Under the pieces are notes generated by a model, which saw only the letters and a list, made by a program, of their open reading frames with translations, was not told the origin of the DNA and made no database searches. Shown one piece after another: positions 1 to 8,669 of a stretch of 64,000 bases of DNA (within the stretch, counting starts at the first letter, position 1; each line of letters opens with the position of its first letter). This DNA comes from Desulfobacteraceae bacterium UBA5616. GTDB lineage: Bacteria; Desulfobacterota; Desulfobacteria; Desulfobacterales; UBA5616. The stretch lies in assembly GCA_002423615.1 (NCBI GenBank), contig DIKO01000047.1:14901-78900 (forward strand), given 5' to 3'. The translations under genes were made by a program, and so were the position numbers.

Positions 1-99
1 GCCAAGAGACATAAAGACAGGAATCCGTATTTCATGGCATTTTCCTTTGGATTTATTTATAAAGCGACGGCTTGCCCCTTTGGGCCTGATTTTTGAGTC

Positions 100-810
100 T
101 TACCTGGCCGGCGGTTCGATGCCCATGGCCTTCATGAGAAGTTTCATGTCCTCCCAAACATCCCGTTTTTTATCAGGATTTCGCAGCAGGTAGGACGGGT
201 GGTAGGTCGGCAACAACCGAATGCCGTTAAAATCGTAGAACCGGCCCCGTAATTTGGAAATGGGCAAATCGCTTTTCAGAAGAGTTCTCGCGGCCACACT
301 TCCCAGGGCGCAAATGAAACCCGGCTTGACGGCGTCAATCTGCTGCTTTAAAAACGGAACGCAGGCGGCGACTTCATCGGGTTCGGGATTCCGGTTGTGG
401 GGAGGACGGCATTTGACGATGTTGCAGATATAAACCCTGTCCCGGGTCAGCCCCATGGCCTCTATGATCCGGGTCAGCAAAATACCCGCAGGGCCCACAA
501 AGGGCTCTCCGGTCTCATCCTCCTCTACCCCCGGCCCTTCACCGATAAAAACCAGTTTTGCATGGGAGTCACCGGTTCCGAATACGATATTTTTTCTGGT
601 TCCGTGGAGTTTGCACCGCCGGCAGTTCACCAAGCCGGAACGGATGGCAATCAGGTCTCCGGGGATCTTTTGAATCGGATGTTCCCACTCCTTAAGGGTC
701 GCAAACGCCTTCTCCGAAGCGTCGAACCCGGTTATCCCCAGCTTTTTAAGAAAAACCAGATAGTCCCGGATTTCATCGATAACAGCAGGCGGGTTTTGAT
801 CCCGGGTCAT
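100..810 (-). CDS. Family-4 uracil-DNA glycosylase (4Fe-4S)
   Basis: This 236-residue protein should excise uracil from DNA as the first step of base-excision repair. The core begins near residue 60 with a Cys pair (C63, C66) and continues with the GEGPG/EED motif at 90-98 and two further Cys (C134, C150). This is the four-Cys pattern that ligates the Fe-S cluster in UDG families 4 and 5. The HPSYLLR segment (H204) is the second active-site motif. The first 50 residues or so are a poorly conserved extension, as in many Desulfobacterota homologues. The start ATG directly abuts the coaBC stop codon, so it is probably the last gene of the murJ-coaBC unit. Family assignment is firm; substrate preference is inferred. 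Confidence 0.93.
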   Translation of the reverse strand: MTRDQNPPAVIDEIRDYLVFLKKLGITGFDASEKAFATLKEWEHPIQKIPGDLIAIRSGLVNCRRCKLHGTRKNIVFGTGDSHAKLVFIGEGPGVEEDETGEPFVGPAGILLTRIIEAMGLTRDRVYICNIVKCRPPHNRNPEPDEVAACVPFLKQQIDAVKPGFICALGSVAARTLLKSDLPISKLRGRFYDFNGIRLLPTYHPSYLLRNPDKKRDVWEDMKLLMKAMGIEPPAR

Positions 811-2013
811 TCAGCCTCCCATGATATCGGAGATGCGATCCAGGAGAATTTGCGCGACCTCTTCTTTTTCCATGACAGGCAGGTCCTCCTGGGTCCCGTT
901 CCTGAAAAACAGGGTCACCTTGTTGGTGTCGGTCTGGAACCCCGAAGCCGGGATGTTGACCAGATTGCCGACGATGATGTCCAGATTTTTCTTTTCCAGC
1001 TTTTCCCCCGCATGCTTTTCCAGAGACTGGGTTTCGGCGGCAAAACCCACCAGGATCTGGTTTGTTTTCCGTCGTCCCAGTTCCTTTAGTATATCTTGGT
1101 TTTTAACCAGCTTGAGAATCAGTTCTTCCTCCCCTTTTTTGATTTTCTGGGGGGCCGTGGTATGGGGCCGGTAATCGGAAACGGCGGCGGTTTTGACAAT
1201 AACGTCGGCGTTATCGAACCGTTGAAAAACAGCATCGGCCATCTCTGCCGCGGTACGGACCCTTATCACTTCGACCTTATAGGGTTTTGGCAGGTTCACC
1301 GGACCTGCGATCAAGGTGACGTCTGCTCCCCTGTGTTCGGCGATCCTGGCGATGGCATACCCCATCTTGCCCGAAGACGGGTTGCTGATAAACCTTACCG
1401 GATCAAGGGGTTCCTGGGTGGGACCGGCGGTCACCAGAATCCGTTTACCCTCAAAATCCCTGGGTGACAGGGAGGCCTTCAACCGATCCAGAATCACATC
1501 GGGATCCGGAAGTCTTCCGGGGCCATGAGTGCCGCATGCCAGATCCCCTGAATCCGGGTCGAAAATCAAAAGTCCGTCTTCGGCAAGGGTCCTGAGGTTC
1601 CGCTGCAGGGGAGGGCTCAAGTACATGTTGGTGTTCATTGAAGGACAAATCAGAACGGTTGAAGTAACCGCCAGCATGAATGTGGAAAGGGCGTCATCGG
1701 CAATACCGTTGGCGATTTTACCGATGAAGTTGGCGGTCGCCGGGGCGATGACGACGGCATGGGCTTCCTCGGCCCAGGAGATGTGCCCGATAGCGGCATC
1801 GTCGTTATGGTCAAACAGGTTGGAACAGACCGGCCGCCCCGACAGGGCCTCGAAAGTGCCGGGGCCCACAAACCATTTGGCATTGTCCGTCATGAGTACC
1901 CTGACTTTCGCCCCTTCTTTGGTTAAAAGCCTTAGCAGTTCGACGCTCTTATATGCCGCAATGCCCCCGCATACGCCCAGTACGATGTTTTTCCCCTTCA
2001 ATTCAGTCCCCAT
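811..2013 (-). CDS. coaBC: Bifunctional phosphopantothenoylcysteine decarboxylase / phosphopantothenate-cysteine ligase
   Basis: CoaBC carries out two consecutive cytosolic steps of coenzyme A synthesis: joining 4'-phosphopantothenate to cysteine, then FMN-dependent decarboxylation to 4'-phosphopantetheine. The 400-residue length is typical of the fusion. The CoaC half (about 8-180) shows GGIAAYKS, the catalytic GHIS histidine (H77), the SMNTNMY motif with N127 (usually PxMNxxM) and the flap Cys C160 before GTHGPGR. The CoaB half starts near residue 190 with ILVTAGPTQEPLDPVRF, NPSSGKMG and KTAAVSDYRP. A CGGAG ribosome site lies 11 nt before the ATG. It sits between the lipoprotein gene and the uracil glycosylase on the same strand. 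Confidence 0.97.
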   Translation of the reverse strand: MGTELKGKNIVLGVCGGIAAYKSVELLRLLTKEGAKVRVLMTDNAKWFVGPGTFEALSGRPVCSNLFDHNDDAAIGHISWAEEAHAVVIAPATANFIGKIANGIADDALSTFMLAVTSTVLICPSMNTNMYLSPPLQRNLRTLAEDGLLIFDPDSGDLACGTHGPGRLPDPDVILDRLKASLSPRDFEGKRILVTAGPTQEPLDPVRFISNPSSGKMGYAIARIAEHRGADVTLIAGPVNLPKPYKVEVIRVRTAAEMADAVFQRFDNADVIVKTAAVSDYRPHTTAPQKIKKGEEELILKLVKNQDILKELGRRKTNQILVGFAAETQSLEKHAGEKLEKKNLDIIVGNLVNIPASGFQTDTNKVTLFFRNGTQEDLPVMEKEEVAQILLDRISDIMGG

Positions 2014-2059
2014 GGGTGTATAATGCTCCGTAAAATACGTTTGTCATAGAAACCGGCTT

Positions 2060-2545
2060 TTAGTTTAATACTCCCGACCCATCCGCCTGGGAGCCGGGCG
2101 CCACCCCGATTTCCACATGAGTTGTGAATCGTTTGTTCTGAATACCGATAACGCACCACCGGTCGGCTTTTCTGAACAGCAAAAAACTGTTCGTCCGGGG
2201 GGATTTAAAAACCGTAATGACCTCCCAGTTATCCTTCGCCATGTTCGACTGGAAAAAGGAAACCAGGGAATCCCGTTCCACACGGCCGTTTAAGACCAGT
2301 ATGCCTGTCGTTAATCCGGACATCTGAACCACATAGGTTGACCGGGTATCTACTTTCAGCTCGCCGGGAATCAGGACATCAACGAATTCGTGATACCGGG
2401 GAGCGTTTTTATCGGCCCGGTTCGAATCAGAGGAAAGAGAAGATCCTCCGGATTTATTCAGACGCTTTCCGCAACCGGAAAAACAAATCATGGATAGACT
2501 GATGAGGATGATGATCAGACTTCTTTTTGTTACAACTCCGTTCAT
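2060..2545 (-). CDS. Putative lipoprotein of unknown function
   Basis: I chose the internal ATG at 2543-2545 because AAGGAGA lies just upstream (2553-2559), whereas the longer frame (to 2623) has no ribosome site and overlaps the neighbouring stop codon. The resulting 161-residue protein has a hydrophobic signal (about 9-22) and a lipobox ending F-S-G-C at C25, followed by a Ser/Gly/Asn-rich linker. The rest is a compact alpha/beta domain of about 110 residues with no catalytic motif I recognise. It is predicted to be membrane-anchored on the periplasmic side. It lies downstream of the FtsB-like and TPR-like genes, so an envelope role is plausible but unproven. Confidence 0.75.
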   Translation of the reverse strand: MNGVVTKRSLIIILISLSMICFSGCGKRLNKSGGSSLSSDSNRADKNAPRYHEFVDVLIPGELKVDTRSTYVVQMSGLTTGILVLNGRVERDSLVSFFQSNMAKDNWEVITVFKSPRTNSFLLFRKADRWCVIGIQNKRFTTHVEIGVAPGSQADGSGVLN

Positions 2546-2623
2546 GGATTTATCTCCTTTACAGCCATCTTTTTTCAATACCGGGTTTCCGGTTTTGGGT
2601 TTTTGATCAGGCATTGACCCCAC

Positions 2624-2875
2624 TTATTCGGAGCCCGTCCCTTTGTTCAATGCCAGGCATATCCATTGCCGATAAAGCGCGCTGAGATCTCTTGCCCCAT
2701 TCCCCTGAGGAGCATTGAGCCTTGATTTCAGGGCGACGATTTCGGCCAGGATATCCCTTCGCTCCGGGTTCTTCCGGATAAGATGGGCGTAGATATCGAA
2801 CGCCTCCTTCAGTCTGCCCTGTTCAGCCAGTATGCGGGCCATGGTCCTGGTTTTGAACGTATCGTCCAGTTTCAT
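2624..2875 (-). CDS. Small TPR-like protein
   Basis: This 83-residue cytosolic protein has an N-terminal helical pair (about 8-40, containing RILAEQGRLKEAFDIYAHLI) that reads as a single tetratricopeptide repeat. A second helix and a Trp-containing tail (LYRQWICLAL) follow. Its ATG overlaps the stop codon of the upstream FtsB-like gene by 4 nt (ATGA), so the two are translationally coupled. The size, position and coupling suggest a real gene, probably a protein-protein adaptor. No specific function can be read from the sequence. Confidence 0.65.
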   Translation of the reverse strand: MKLDDTFKTRTMARILAEQGRLKEAFDIYAHLIRKNPERRDILAEIVALKSRLNAPQGNGARDLSALYRQWICLALNKGTGSE

Positions 2876-3174
2876 CTGGATTTCCTTGCCGGATCTTCAT
2901 TGAGTTTGATGATCACTTCGTCTTTGCGGATCATCCCCAATTCCCGTCTGGCGATATTTTCGATGTAATTCATATCATTTTTCAGTCGGTCGATTTCCCT
3001 GCACAACGCACGGTTTTCATGCTCCAGAGACAGATTCCGTTCCACCAGCCGGCTGTTTTCCCGTTTCAGGCGTCTCAAATCAAAAAAACCGCTTTCGCTT
3101 TCAAGAATAAATAAGAAGATAAAAAACATCAATAAAATTAACAACGAAAACAGTGTTTTTCCTTTTAAGGTCAA
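2872..3174 (-). CDS. FtsB/DivIC-like septum formation initiator protein
   Basis: This 100-residue single-pass membrane protein has a short cytoplasmic N-terminus and one transmembrane helix (about 8-26, rich in Leu/Phe/Ile). A Leu/Glu/Arg-rich coiled coil follows (about 32-72) and ends in the family's RRELGMIRKDE signature. This is the FtsB/DivIC architecture; in other bacteria these proteins form a periplasmic FtsQ-FtsL-FtsB complex that couples division to septal peptidoglycan synthesis. It overlaps the murJ stop codon by 4 nt and the TPR-like start by 4 nt. Linkage to murJ supports a cell-wall role. It could be an FtsB paralogue rather than the main divisome protein. Confidence 0.82.
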   Translation of the reverse strand: MTLKGKTLFSLLILLMFFIFLFILESESGFFDLRRLKRENSRLVERNLSLEHENRALCREIDRLKNDMNYIENIARRELGMIRKDEVIIKLNEDPARKSR

Positions 3175-4742
3175 GATTCCGCCTTTCCCCCTGCGGAGCG
3201 ATTAAAAATCATTTTCAGTTCCGGATGACGGGTTATAACTGCATAGAGAACGTAAGTCAAAATCCCGAAGACAATCCCCCCCGCCACCCCAAGGGCCGAT
3301 TGAAGGGTTGACGCGGTTTTCGCTGGTATCCATGTTTCAGCGGCATAATGGACAGCCAGGCCCATGATGACGGCGCCCCCGGTGGTTTTCGCCAATGACC
3401 GCCCGATGGGCTGCCAGTTGAATCCACCCAGTAAGTTCTTTAATTTTTTACTCAACAGAAAAAAATTCACCATGGAGGACAAGGAAGCGGCCAATGCAAT
3501 CCCCCCGTGCCCCATATACCGCATCAAAACAGCGCCCAGGACGATGTTTGCGGCGACGGATAAAACGGCGATTCTGACGGGAGTCACCGTGTCCTCCAGT
3601 GCGTAATATACCGATACAACCACACGGATGGCTGAAAAAGCCCATATCCCGAGGCTGTAATGCAAAAGGGCATATGCCGTCATGCTGAGCGCCCGGGCGT
3701 CGAAAGCCCCTCTTTCGAACAAGAGGGCGACAATGGGTTCCCGCAAGGCCACAAGGCCTGCCATAGCGGGAACCGTGATAAATAAAACCATCCGCAAGGC
3801 ATGTTCGAACGTCGACCTGACCGCGCTGATATCGTTTTCCATTGCCTGTCGGGTCAGGGAGGGCAGCACCACCGTAGATGCCGCTGCGGCGAATATCCCC
3901 AGGGGAAACTGGACCACACGGTCCGCATAATACAAATACGATACGCTTCCCTCGGGTAAAAAAGACGCCAGAAATGTTCCTGCCAGAACATTGATCTGGT
4001 AAACCGCCGCACCCAATACCATGGTCGGCATCAGGGTCGCCACCTGTTTAACGCCGGGATGGTAAAATTTGGCCTGTTTAAACAGGGGAACATCTTTTTT
4101 TATCAAAAAGGGGACCTGTAAGGCAAGCTGTAAAACGCCTCCGATGACCACCCCGATGGCCAACCCGAGAATGGGTCTGTTCAGAAGGGGGGATATCCAC
4201 CACAGAGAACCGATCATGGCCAGGTTCAATAAAACAGGCGCCAGCGCGGGAGAAGCGAAGTGACCGAGGGCATTGAGGATGCCCATGCATACGGCCACCA
4301 GCCCGATAAAAAGGATGTAGGGGAACATCATCCGGGTCAGCAGAATGGTCAGAGATAATTTTTCAGGGTCATCGGAAAATCCGGGCGCCACAATCCGGAC
4401 AAGGACCGGAGAAAGGAGAATTCCGGCAATTGCTGCCAGCACCAGAAAAACCGAAACTGTTTTCAAGGCGGCTCCGGCCATTTGGAACGCTTCTTCCCTG
4501 CCTTTACGGACCATTAATCCGGTGAAGACGGAAACAAAGGACATGCTTAAAGTACCTTCGGCAAAAAGCCGGCGCAGGAGTTCGGGAATCCGAAACGCGG
4601 CAAAAAAGGCGTCGGTATTAAAACCGGCGCCGAAAAACCAGGCAATGGCCATGTCCCGCACAAACCCGAGCACTCGACTCGCAAGGGTCAGCGAGCCCAC
4701 CAAGCCTGCTGCATTTTTCAGGGAGGACGGCGTCGGAGGCAT
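3171..4742 (-). CDS. murJ: Lipid II flippase MurJ
   Basis: This 523-residue polytopic membrane protein belongs to the MviN/MurJ branch of the MOP superfamily and should flip lipid II across the cytoplasmic membrane for peptidoglycan synthesis. The N-terminus (SRVLGFVRDMAIAWFFGAG), the conserved DAFFAAFRIPELLRRLFAEG segment and the ERGAFDARALS segment are typical, and the length fits a 14-helix protein. The ATG has no Shine-Dalgarno sequence. Instead it overlaps the TGA of an 11-codon upstream ORF (TGATG), which suggests translation by coupling. It is the first full-length gene of the minus-strand unit leading to coaBC and the uracil glycosylase. Confidence 0.96.
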   Translation of the reverse strand: MPPTPSSLKNAAGLVGSLTLASRVLGFVRDMAIAWFFGAGFNTDAFFAAFRIPELLRRLFAEGTLSMSFVSVFTGLMVRKGREEAFQMAGAALKTVSVFLVLAAIAGILLSPVLVRIVAPGFSDDPEKLSLTILLTRMMFPYILFIGLVAVCMGILNALGHFASPALAPVLLNLAMIGSLWWISPLLNRPILGLAIGVVIGGVLQLALQVPFLIKKDVPLFKQAKFYHPGVKQVATLMPTMVLGAAVYQINVLAGTFLASFLPEGSVSYLYYADRVVQFPLGIFAAAASTVVLPSLTRQAMENDISAVRSTFEHALRMVLFITVPAMAGLVALREPIVALLFERGAFDARALSMTAYALLHYSLGIWAFSAIRVVVSVYYALEDTVTPVRIAVLSVAANIVLGAVLMRYMGHGGIALAASLSSMVNFFLLSKKLKNLLGGFNWQPIGRSLAKTTGGAVIMGLAVHYAAETWIPAKTASTLQSALGVAGGIVFGILTYVLYAVITRHPELKMIFNRSAGGKAES

Positions 4743-4777
4743 CAGTTCAAGCGTTCACGATTCAATGTTTTCTGCAT
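4742..4777 (-). CDS. Candidate 11-residue leader ORF coupled to murJ
   Basis: An ATG at 4775-4777 is preceded at 9 nt by AGGA (4787-4790) and opens an 11-codon frame, MQKTLNRERLN. Its TGA overlaps the murJ ATG by one base (TGATG). murJ has no ribosome site of its own and no usable start further upstream before an in-frame stop. The arrangement is what re-initiation coupling looks like. Expression is inferred only. Confidence 0.4.
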   Translation of the reverse strand: MQKTLNRERLN

Positions 4778-4866
4778 GATAATTCATCCTCATGTAAAAG
4801 GACATATTTTTATTTTTAAGGCTTCCCCGGTCCCTTATTTTGCTGCAAACCGTTGATAATTATTGC

Positions 4867-4895
4867 TTGACAAGATATTTTTGGATATATATACA
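4867..4895 (+). promoter_or_regulatory. Sigma-70-type promoter of rpsT
   Basis: A perfect -35 TTGACA (4867-4872) and a -10 TATACA (4890-4895, 5 of 6 consensus) are separated by 17 bp, about 40 bp before the rpsT start. The AT-rich region between murJ and rpsT serves both divergent units. This is one of the best core promoters I can see in the window. Confidence 0.72.
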
Positions 4896-4933
4896 AACAG
4901 GATTTCTTACACAATATGAAAGGAGTTAATTAA

Positions 4934-5200
4934 TTGGCTAATCATAAATCCGCATTAAAACGAGCTCGTCAGAATGATCTCAGACGACTGAGGAATAAAA
5001 CGGTGAAAACCCGCATGAAGTCGGTAGTAAAGGACACCCGCTTGGCCATCGATGAGAATTCGGTAGAAGTTGCGGCCGGAAAGCTTGACATTGCAAAGTC
5101 CGTTATCGACAAGGCGGCGAAAAGAGGGGTAATCCACAAGAAAACCGCCTCCCGCAAGGTTTCCCGTCTTGCCAAACAAATCAACAAAATCAACGCTTAG
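4934..5200 (+). CDS. rpsT: 30S ribosomal protein S20
   Basis: This 88-residue basic protein matches S20 throughout: it starts ANHKSALKRARQND, continues with RNKTVKTRMKS, and ends with the HKKTASRKVSRLAKQINKI helix. S20 binds 16S rRNA at the base of the small subunit body. The start is TTG at 4934-4936, placed 8 nt after AAAGGAG (4919-4925). No ATG in frame would give the conserved N-terminus. A UUG start is also used by E. coli rpsT, where it is linked to autoregulation. It is monocistronic and divergent from murJ. Confidence 0.97.
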   Translation: MANHKSALKRARQNDLRRLRNKTVKTRMKSVVKDTRLAIDENSVEVAAGKLDIAKSVIDKAAKRGVIHKKTASRKVSRLAKQINKINA

Positions 5201-5218
5201 ATTGGATTTGCCGATATC

Positions 5219-5258
5219 CTGAAAACGGTGTTTTCCTGCCGGAGCATGCCGTTTTCAG
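5219..5258. terminator. Hairpin between convergent rpsT and lptE
   Basis: A perfect 10-bp inverted repeat (CTGAAAACGG at 5219-5228 and CCGTTTTCAG at 5249-5258) with a 20-nt loop lies in the 76-bp gap where rpsT and lptE transcripts meet. Neither side has a clean U-run directly after the stem, so it is not a textbook intrinsic terminator. It may act on both strands. Confidence 0.4.
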
Positions 5259-5276
5259 AGGAAAAAACCAGCCGGC

Positions 5277-5798
5277 TCATTGTTCCCAGGCCAAGCGCTG
5301 GTAAACCTGCTGGGCGATGATTTTTGAAATTTCCTTGATGGCGACCCGCCGGTTTTGTTCCGTCTCCAGCTTGTTCTGTGTGGCCAGATATTTTTTTGCG
5401 ACCGCCATGTTATCCGCAGACCACAAGATCTTTCCGCCGGAATCCTTTAATCTCAGGTCAACGCCGATTTCAACCTTTCGTTCAAGAGAGATATATTTCT
5501 CTTTCCGGGCGACGGTTTCAATGTCCATATATTTAATCACGCCGGTAAGTACTGCATCGGCACGCTGTTTTTCAGCAATGGCCATGCGACCGTCCCGGCT
5601 CAGTTCATCAATCAAATCATTGGCGAAAATGCTTTCCGCGCCGGTTTCCAGGGTCCGGTTTTCAAACATTTCAACGTTTATCCGGCTGATTCCGAAAGGT
5701 GTTCCGGCTTCTCCGGAAAATTTATAGGTGCAGGCAAAAACAGACCCCATCATCCACAGGAAAACCGCCGTGGTTATTGCCGCTTCGCTTTTTCTCAT
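5277..5798 (-). CDS. lptE: LPS-assembly lipoprotein LptE
   Basis: The chosen ATG (5796-5798) follows AAGGA and gives a 173-residue protein. The longer frame to 5831 would overlap leuS and place 11 residues before the signal peptide. A hydrophobic signal (6-22) ends in a V-F-A-C lipobox (C23). The mature part has the LptE (RplB/LptE) pattern: a G-x-P-FGISRINVEMFENRT start, a fibrillar alpha/beta core and a conserved region around ADAVLTGVI. LptE plugs the LptD barrel and helps insert LPS into the outer membrane. Its position directly after leuS is the same as in E. coli, although holA is not next here. LptD is not in the window. Confidence 0.88.
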   Translation of the reverse strand: MRKSEAAITTAVFLWMMGSVFACTYKFSGEAGTPFGISRINVEMFENRTLETGAESIFANDLIDELSRDGRMAIAEKQRADAVLTGVIKYMDIETVARKEKYISLERKVEIGVDLRLKDSGGKILWSADNMAVAKKYLATQNKLETEQNRRVAIKEISKIIAQQVYQRLAWEQ

Positions 5799-5823
5799 GG
5801 TGTCCTTTTTTCGGCTTCCCGGA

Positions 5824-8427
5824 TTAAACAACGATATTGACCAGTTTATGTTTGACGACGATGACTTTCTGAACGGGTTTATTCCCGATAAATTTCAGAA
5901 CATGTTCATTGGAAAGCGCCAGCTTTTTTATTTCTTCATCATCGGCATCCACGGCGACATTGAAACGGCCGCGAAGTTTTCCATTGACCTGGACCACGAT
6001 GGTCAGTTCATCCTTTTCCAGGGCGTCCTCCCGATATCCAGGCCACCCGGCCAACAGGACGCTGGCATTGTTTCCCATGATACGCCACAGTTCCTCGGCA
6101 ATATGGGGCACGATGGGCGATAAAAGAATGATGACGGTATCAAGGGCATTCCGGACCACGCCCCGCTCCCGGTCCGCCGCATCGTGGATCTGAATACCGT
6201 AGGCCAGATTGACCAGTTCCATCACCGCGCTGATGGCGGTATTGAAATGAAATCGATCTTCAATATCCCGGGTGACCCGGTAGACGGTCTCATGTGTTTT
6301 TTTATAAAGCTCGCGAAAGACGCCGTCAACATCACCGGGAGGCCCTGCAAATGATTCCGTGTCCTTTACGGCTTCTACAAGACGGGCGGCCAGTCGCCAG
6401 ATACGGTTTAAAAAGCGGTAACTCCCGTCAACGCCCTGTTCGCTCCATTCCAGATCCCGTTCAGGGGGGGCGGCGAACAGGCAAAACAACCGCGTGGTGT
6501 CGGCGCCGTAGCGTTTGAGGAGATAATTGGGATCGATAACATTTTTCTTGGATTTGGACATTTTTTCGACCCGTCCCACGGCAACGGAATTCCCGCACCG
6601 GGAGCAGGTCAGTCCTGATTCGGTCCGGATCACCTCTTCCGGAAACAGAAATCCATGGGCAGGGCAGGACGTGGTCTCCTTGCAGACCATACCCTGGGTC
6701 AGCAACCGGGTAAAGGGTTCCTTATAACCGACCATCCCGAGCGTATGCAGAACCCGGGTATAATACCGGGAATACAGCAGATGAAGGATGGCATGTTCAA
6801 CGCCGCCGATATACTGGTCCACGGGCATCCAATAGTCCACGTCTTTCCGGTCGAACATTCCCTGATCGAATTTGGGGCTGCAGTAACGTTCAAAATACCA
6901 GCTTGACTCCACAAAGGTATCCATGGTGTCGGTTTCGCGGCGGGCATCTTCCCGCCCGCACCCGGGGCAGGAAACCCGCTTGAATTCTTCTATCTCCGGC
7001 AAGGGTGATTGCCCTCCGGGAAGCAGGTTGACGTTCTCGGGAAGAAGGATGGGCAGGTCACTTTCCGGGACCGGAACCACCCCGCATGCCTTGCAGTGGA
7101 TCATCGGAATGGGCGCTCCCCAGTACCGTTGCCGGGAGATGCCCCAGTCTCTCAAGCGAAAACTGACGGCCCTTCTGCCCAGATTTTCTTTTTCCAAACG
7201 GGTGCAGATGGCGTCCTTGGCCGAATTGTTGCTCATCCCGTCGAACTCACCGGAATTGACCATGACACCCTCATCCACATAGGCTTCGGTCAGGGTCTCC
7301 CCATCCAGGGGCCTGTTTCCGGGATTCACCACGACGATAATGTCAAGTCCGTATTTTTTGGCGAAATCAAAGTCCCGCTGATCGTGGGCCGGCACGGACA
7401 TCACCGCCCCGGTGCCGTATTCCATCAAGGCGAAATTGGCCGTATAAATGGGAATTTTACGGCCCGTAAGGGGATTGACGCAGTATTTCCCCAAAAACAT
7501 ACCTACTTTTTCATAATTTTCCATGGCCCGAAGGAACCGGTCCTGGAATGAAATGCCTTCCACAAAGTCCGCCACCGCTTTTTCCCGGGAAGTCCCGCTG
7601 CAAAGCTTCGGGACCAGGGGGTGCTCCGGTGCAAGACACATGAACGTGGCACCGAACACGGTGTCCGGACGGGTGGTAAAAACGGGAATTGCCGGGTCCA
7701 CGCCGTCCGGCGGGTTTTCGATGGGAAACCGGATTTCCGCGCCGATGCTTTTGCCGATCCAGTTTTTTTGCATGGAAATGACTTTTTCAGGCCATCCGGG
7801 CAATTCATCACAACAGGCCAGAAGATCCTCTGCATAATCGGTAATGCGGAAAAACCACTGCCATAAAATTTTCTGACGCACTTCCTTCCCACACCGCCAG
7901 CAAAGGCCCGCTTCCACCTGTTCATTGGCCAGAACGGTCTGACAGGTTTCACACCAGTTGACGAAGGATTCTTTCCGATAAGCCATCCCCTTTTCATACA
8001 TCTTTAAGAAAAGCCATTGCTCCCATTTGTAATATTCAGGCAGACAGGTGGCGATCTCACGATCCCAGTCATAGGAGAAGCCGAGCTCCTTCAGTTGTGA
8101 CCGCATGGCGTCGATATTGTCATAGGTCCATTTGGCGGGATGGGTATTGTTGGATATGGCCGCGTTTTCAGCCGGCATGCCGAAGGCGTCCCACCCCATG
8201 GGGTGAAGGACATTGAGCCCCTGCATGGCTTTATACCGTGCGATAACGTCGCCGATGGTGTAATTCCGCACGTGTCCCATATGGATTTTCCCCGAAGGAT
8301 AGGGAAACATTTCCATCAAATAATATTTTTCCTTCTCTTTGTCCGTATCCACCTTGAACAAATTCTTTTCTTCCCAATATTTCTGCCATTTCGGCTCTAT
8401 TTCTTTTGGATTGTATTTTTCATCCAT
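5824..8427 (-). CDS. leuS: Leucyl-tRNA synthetase
   Basis: This 867-residue class Ia synthetase charges tRNA-Leu. The HIGH signature appears as HMGH (about 49-52, after YPSGKI) and the KMSKS loop is at about 621-625. A CP1 editing domain lies between them, with the T-rich TTRPDTVFGAT segment and the GAVMSVPAHDQRDFDFA segment that carries the conserved aspartate. A four-Cys zinc ribbon (CETC...CWRC) is near residue 160. The anticodon-binding and C-terminal domains complete the bacterial form. It is transcribed together with lptE and is divergent from the RNase G gene. Confidence 0.98.
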   Translation of the reverse strand: MDEKYNPKEIEPKWQKYWEEKNLFKVDTDKEKEKYYLMEMFPYPSGKIHMGHVRNYTIGDVIARYKAMQGLNVLHPMGWDAFGMPAENAAISNNTHPAKWTYDNIDAMRSQLKELGFSYDWDREIATCLPEYYKWEQWLFLKMYEKGMAYRKESFVNWCETCQTVLANEQVEAGLCWRCGKEVRQKILWQWFFRITDYAEDLLACCDELPGWPEKVISMQKNWIGKSIGAEIRFPIENPPDGVDPAIPVFTTRPDTVFGATFMCLAPEHPLVPKLCSGTSREKAVADFVEGISFQDRFLRAMENYEKVGMFLGKYCVNPLTGRKIPIYTANFALMEYGTGAVMSVPAHDQRDFDFAKKYGLDIIVVVNPGNRPLDGETLTEAYVDEGVMVNSGEFDGMSNNSAKDAICTRLEKENLGRRAVSFRLRDWGISRQRYWGAPIPMIHCKACGVVPVPESDLPILLPENVNLLPGGQSPLPEIEEFKRVSCPGCGREDARRETDTMDTFVESSWYFERYCSPKFDQGMFDRKDVDYWMPVDQYIGGVEHAILHLLYSRYYTRVLHTLGMVGYKEPFTRLLTQGMVCKETTSCPAHGFLFPEEVIRTESGLTCSRCGNSVAVGRVEKMSKSKKNVIDPNYLLKRYGADTTRLFCLFAAPPERDLEWSEQGVDGSYRFLNRIWRLAARLVEAVKDTESFAGPPGDVDGVFRELYKKTHETVYRVTRDIEDRFHFNTAISAVMELVNLAYGIQIHDAADRERGVVRNALDTVIILLSPIVPHIAEELWRIMGNNASVLLAGWPGYREDALEKDELTIVVQVNGKLRGRFNVAVDADDEEIKKLALSNEHVLKFIGNKPVQKVIVVKHKLVNIVV

Positions 8428-8445
8428 CTTAACCGCGGACCTCCG

Positions 8446-8474
8446 TTGACAAGATCAAAATAAAAGCATTATCT
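8446..8474 (+). promoter_or_regulatory. Candidate promoter upstream of RNase G
   Basis: TTGACA (8446-8451) and TTATCT (8469-8474, 4 of 6 to TATAAT) are spaced by 17 bp in the leuS/rng divergent region. It would give an untranslated leader of roughly 190 nt before the RNase G start. RNase E/G mRNAs in other bacteria often have long leaders, but nothing here proves regulation. Confidence 0.4.
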
Positions 8475-8669
8475 TTATTAGTCTTTAGTGGCCCCTCATG
8501 ACATATTATGCTATAAATATCAAGAACGACTATCTCCCGGGCATCCGCCCGCAATACCCGCGCCGGGTAAAAACCGTTTGACTTGCACCCGACAATCCCT
8601 TATTTAATCACGAAAAAATGGGGGGCGGTCGCTACCTCGTTTATTTTTTTAACAATATGGGAAATCCAA

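Noticed and set aside
1..99. Terminator after the uracil glycosylase
   Set aside because: A short GCCC/GGGC stem exists near 74-85 but lacks a proper U-run; not convincing.
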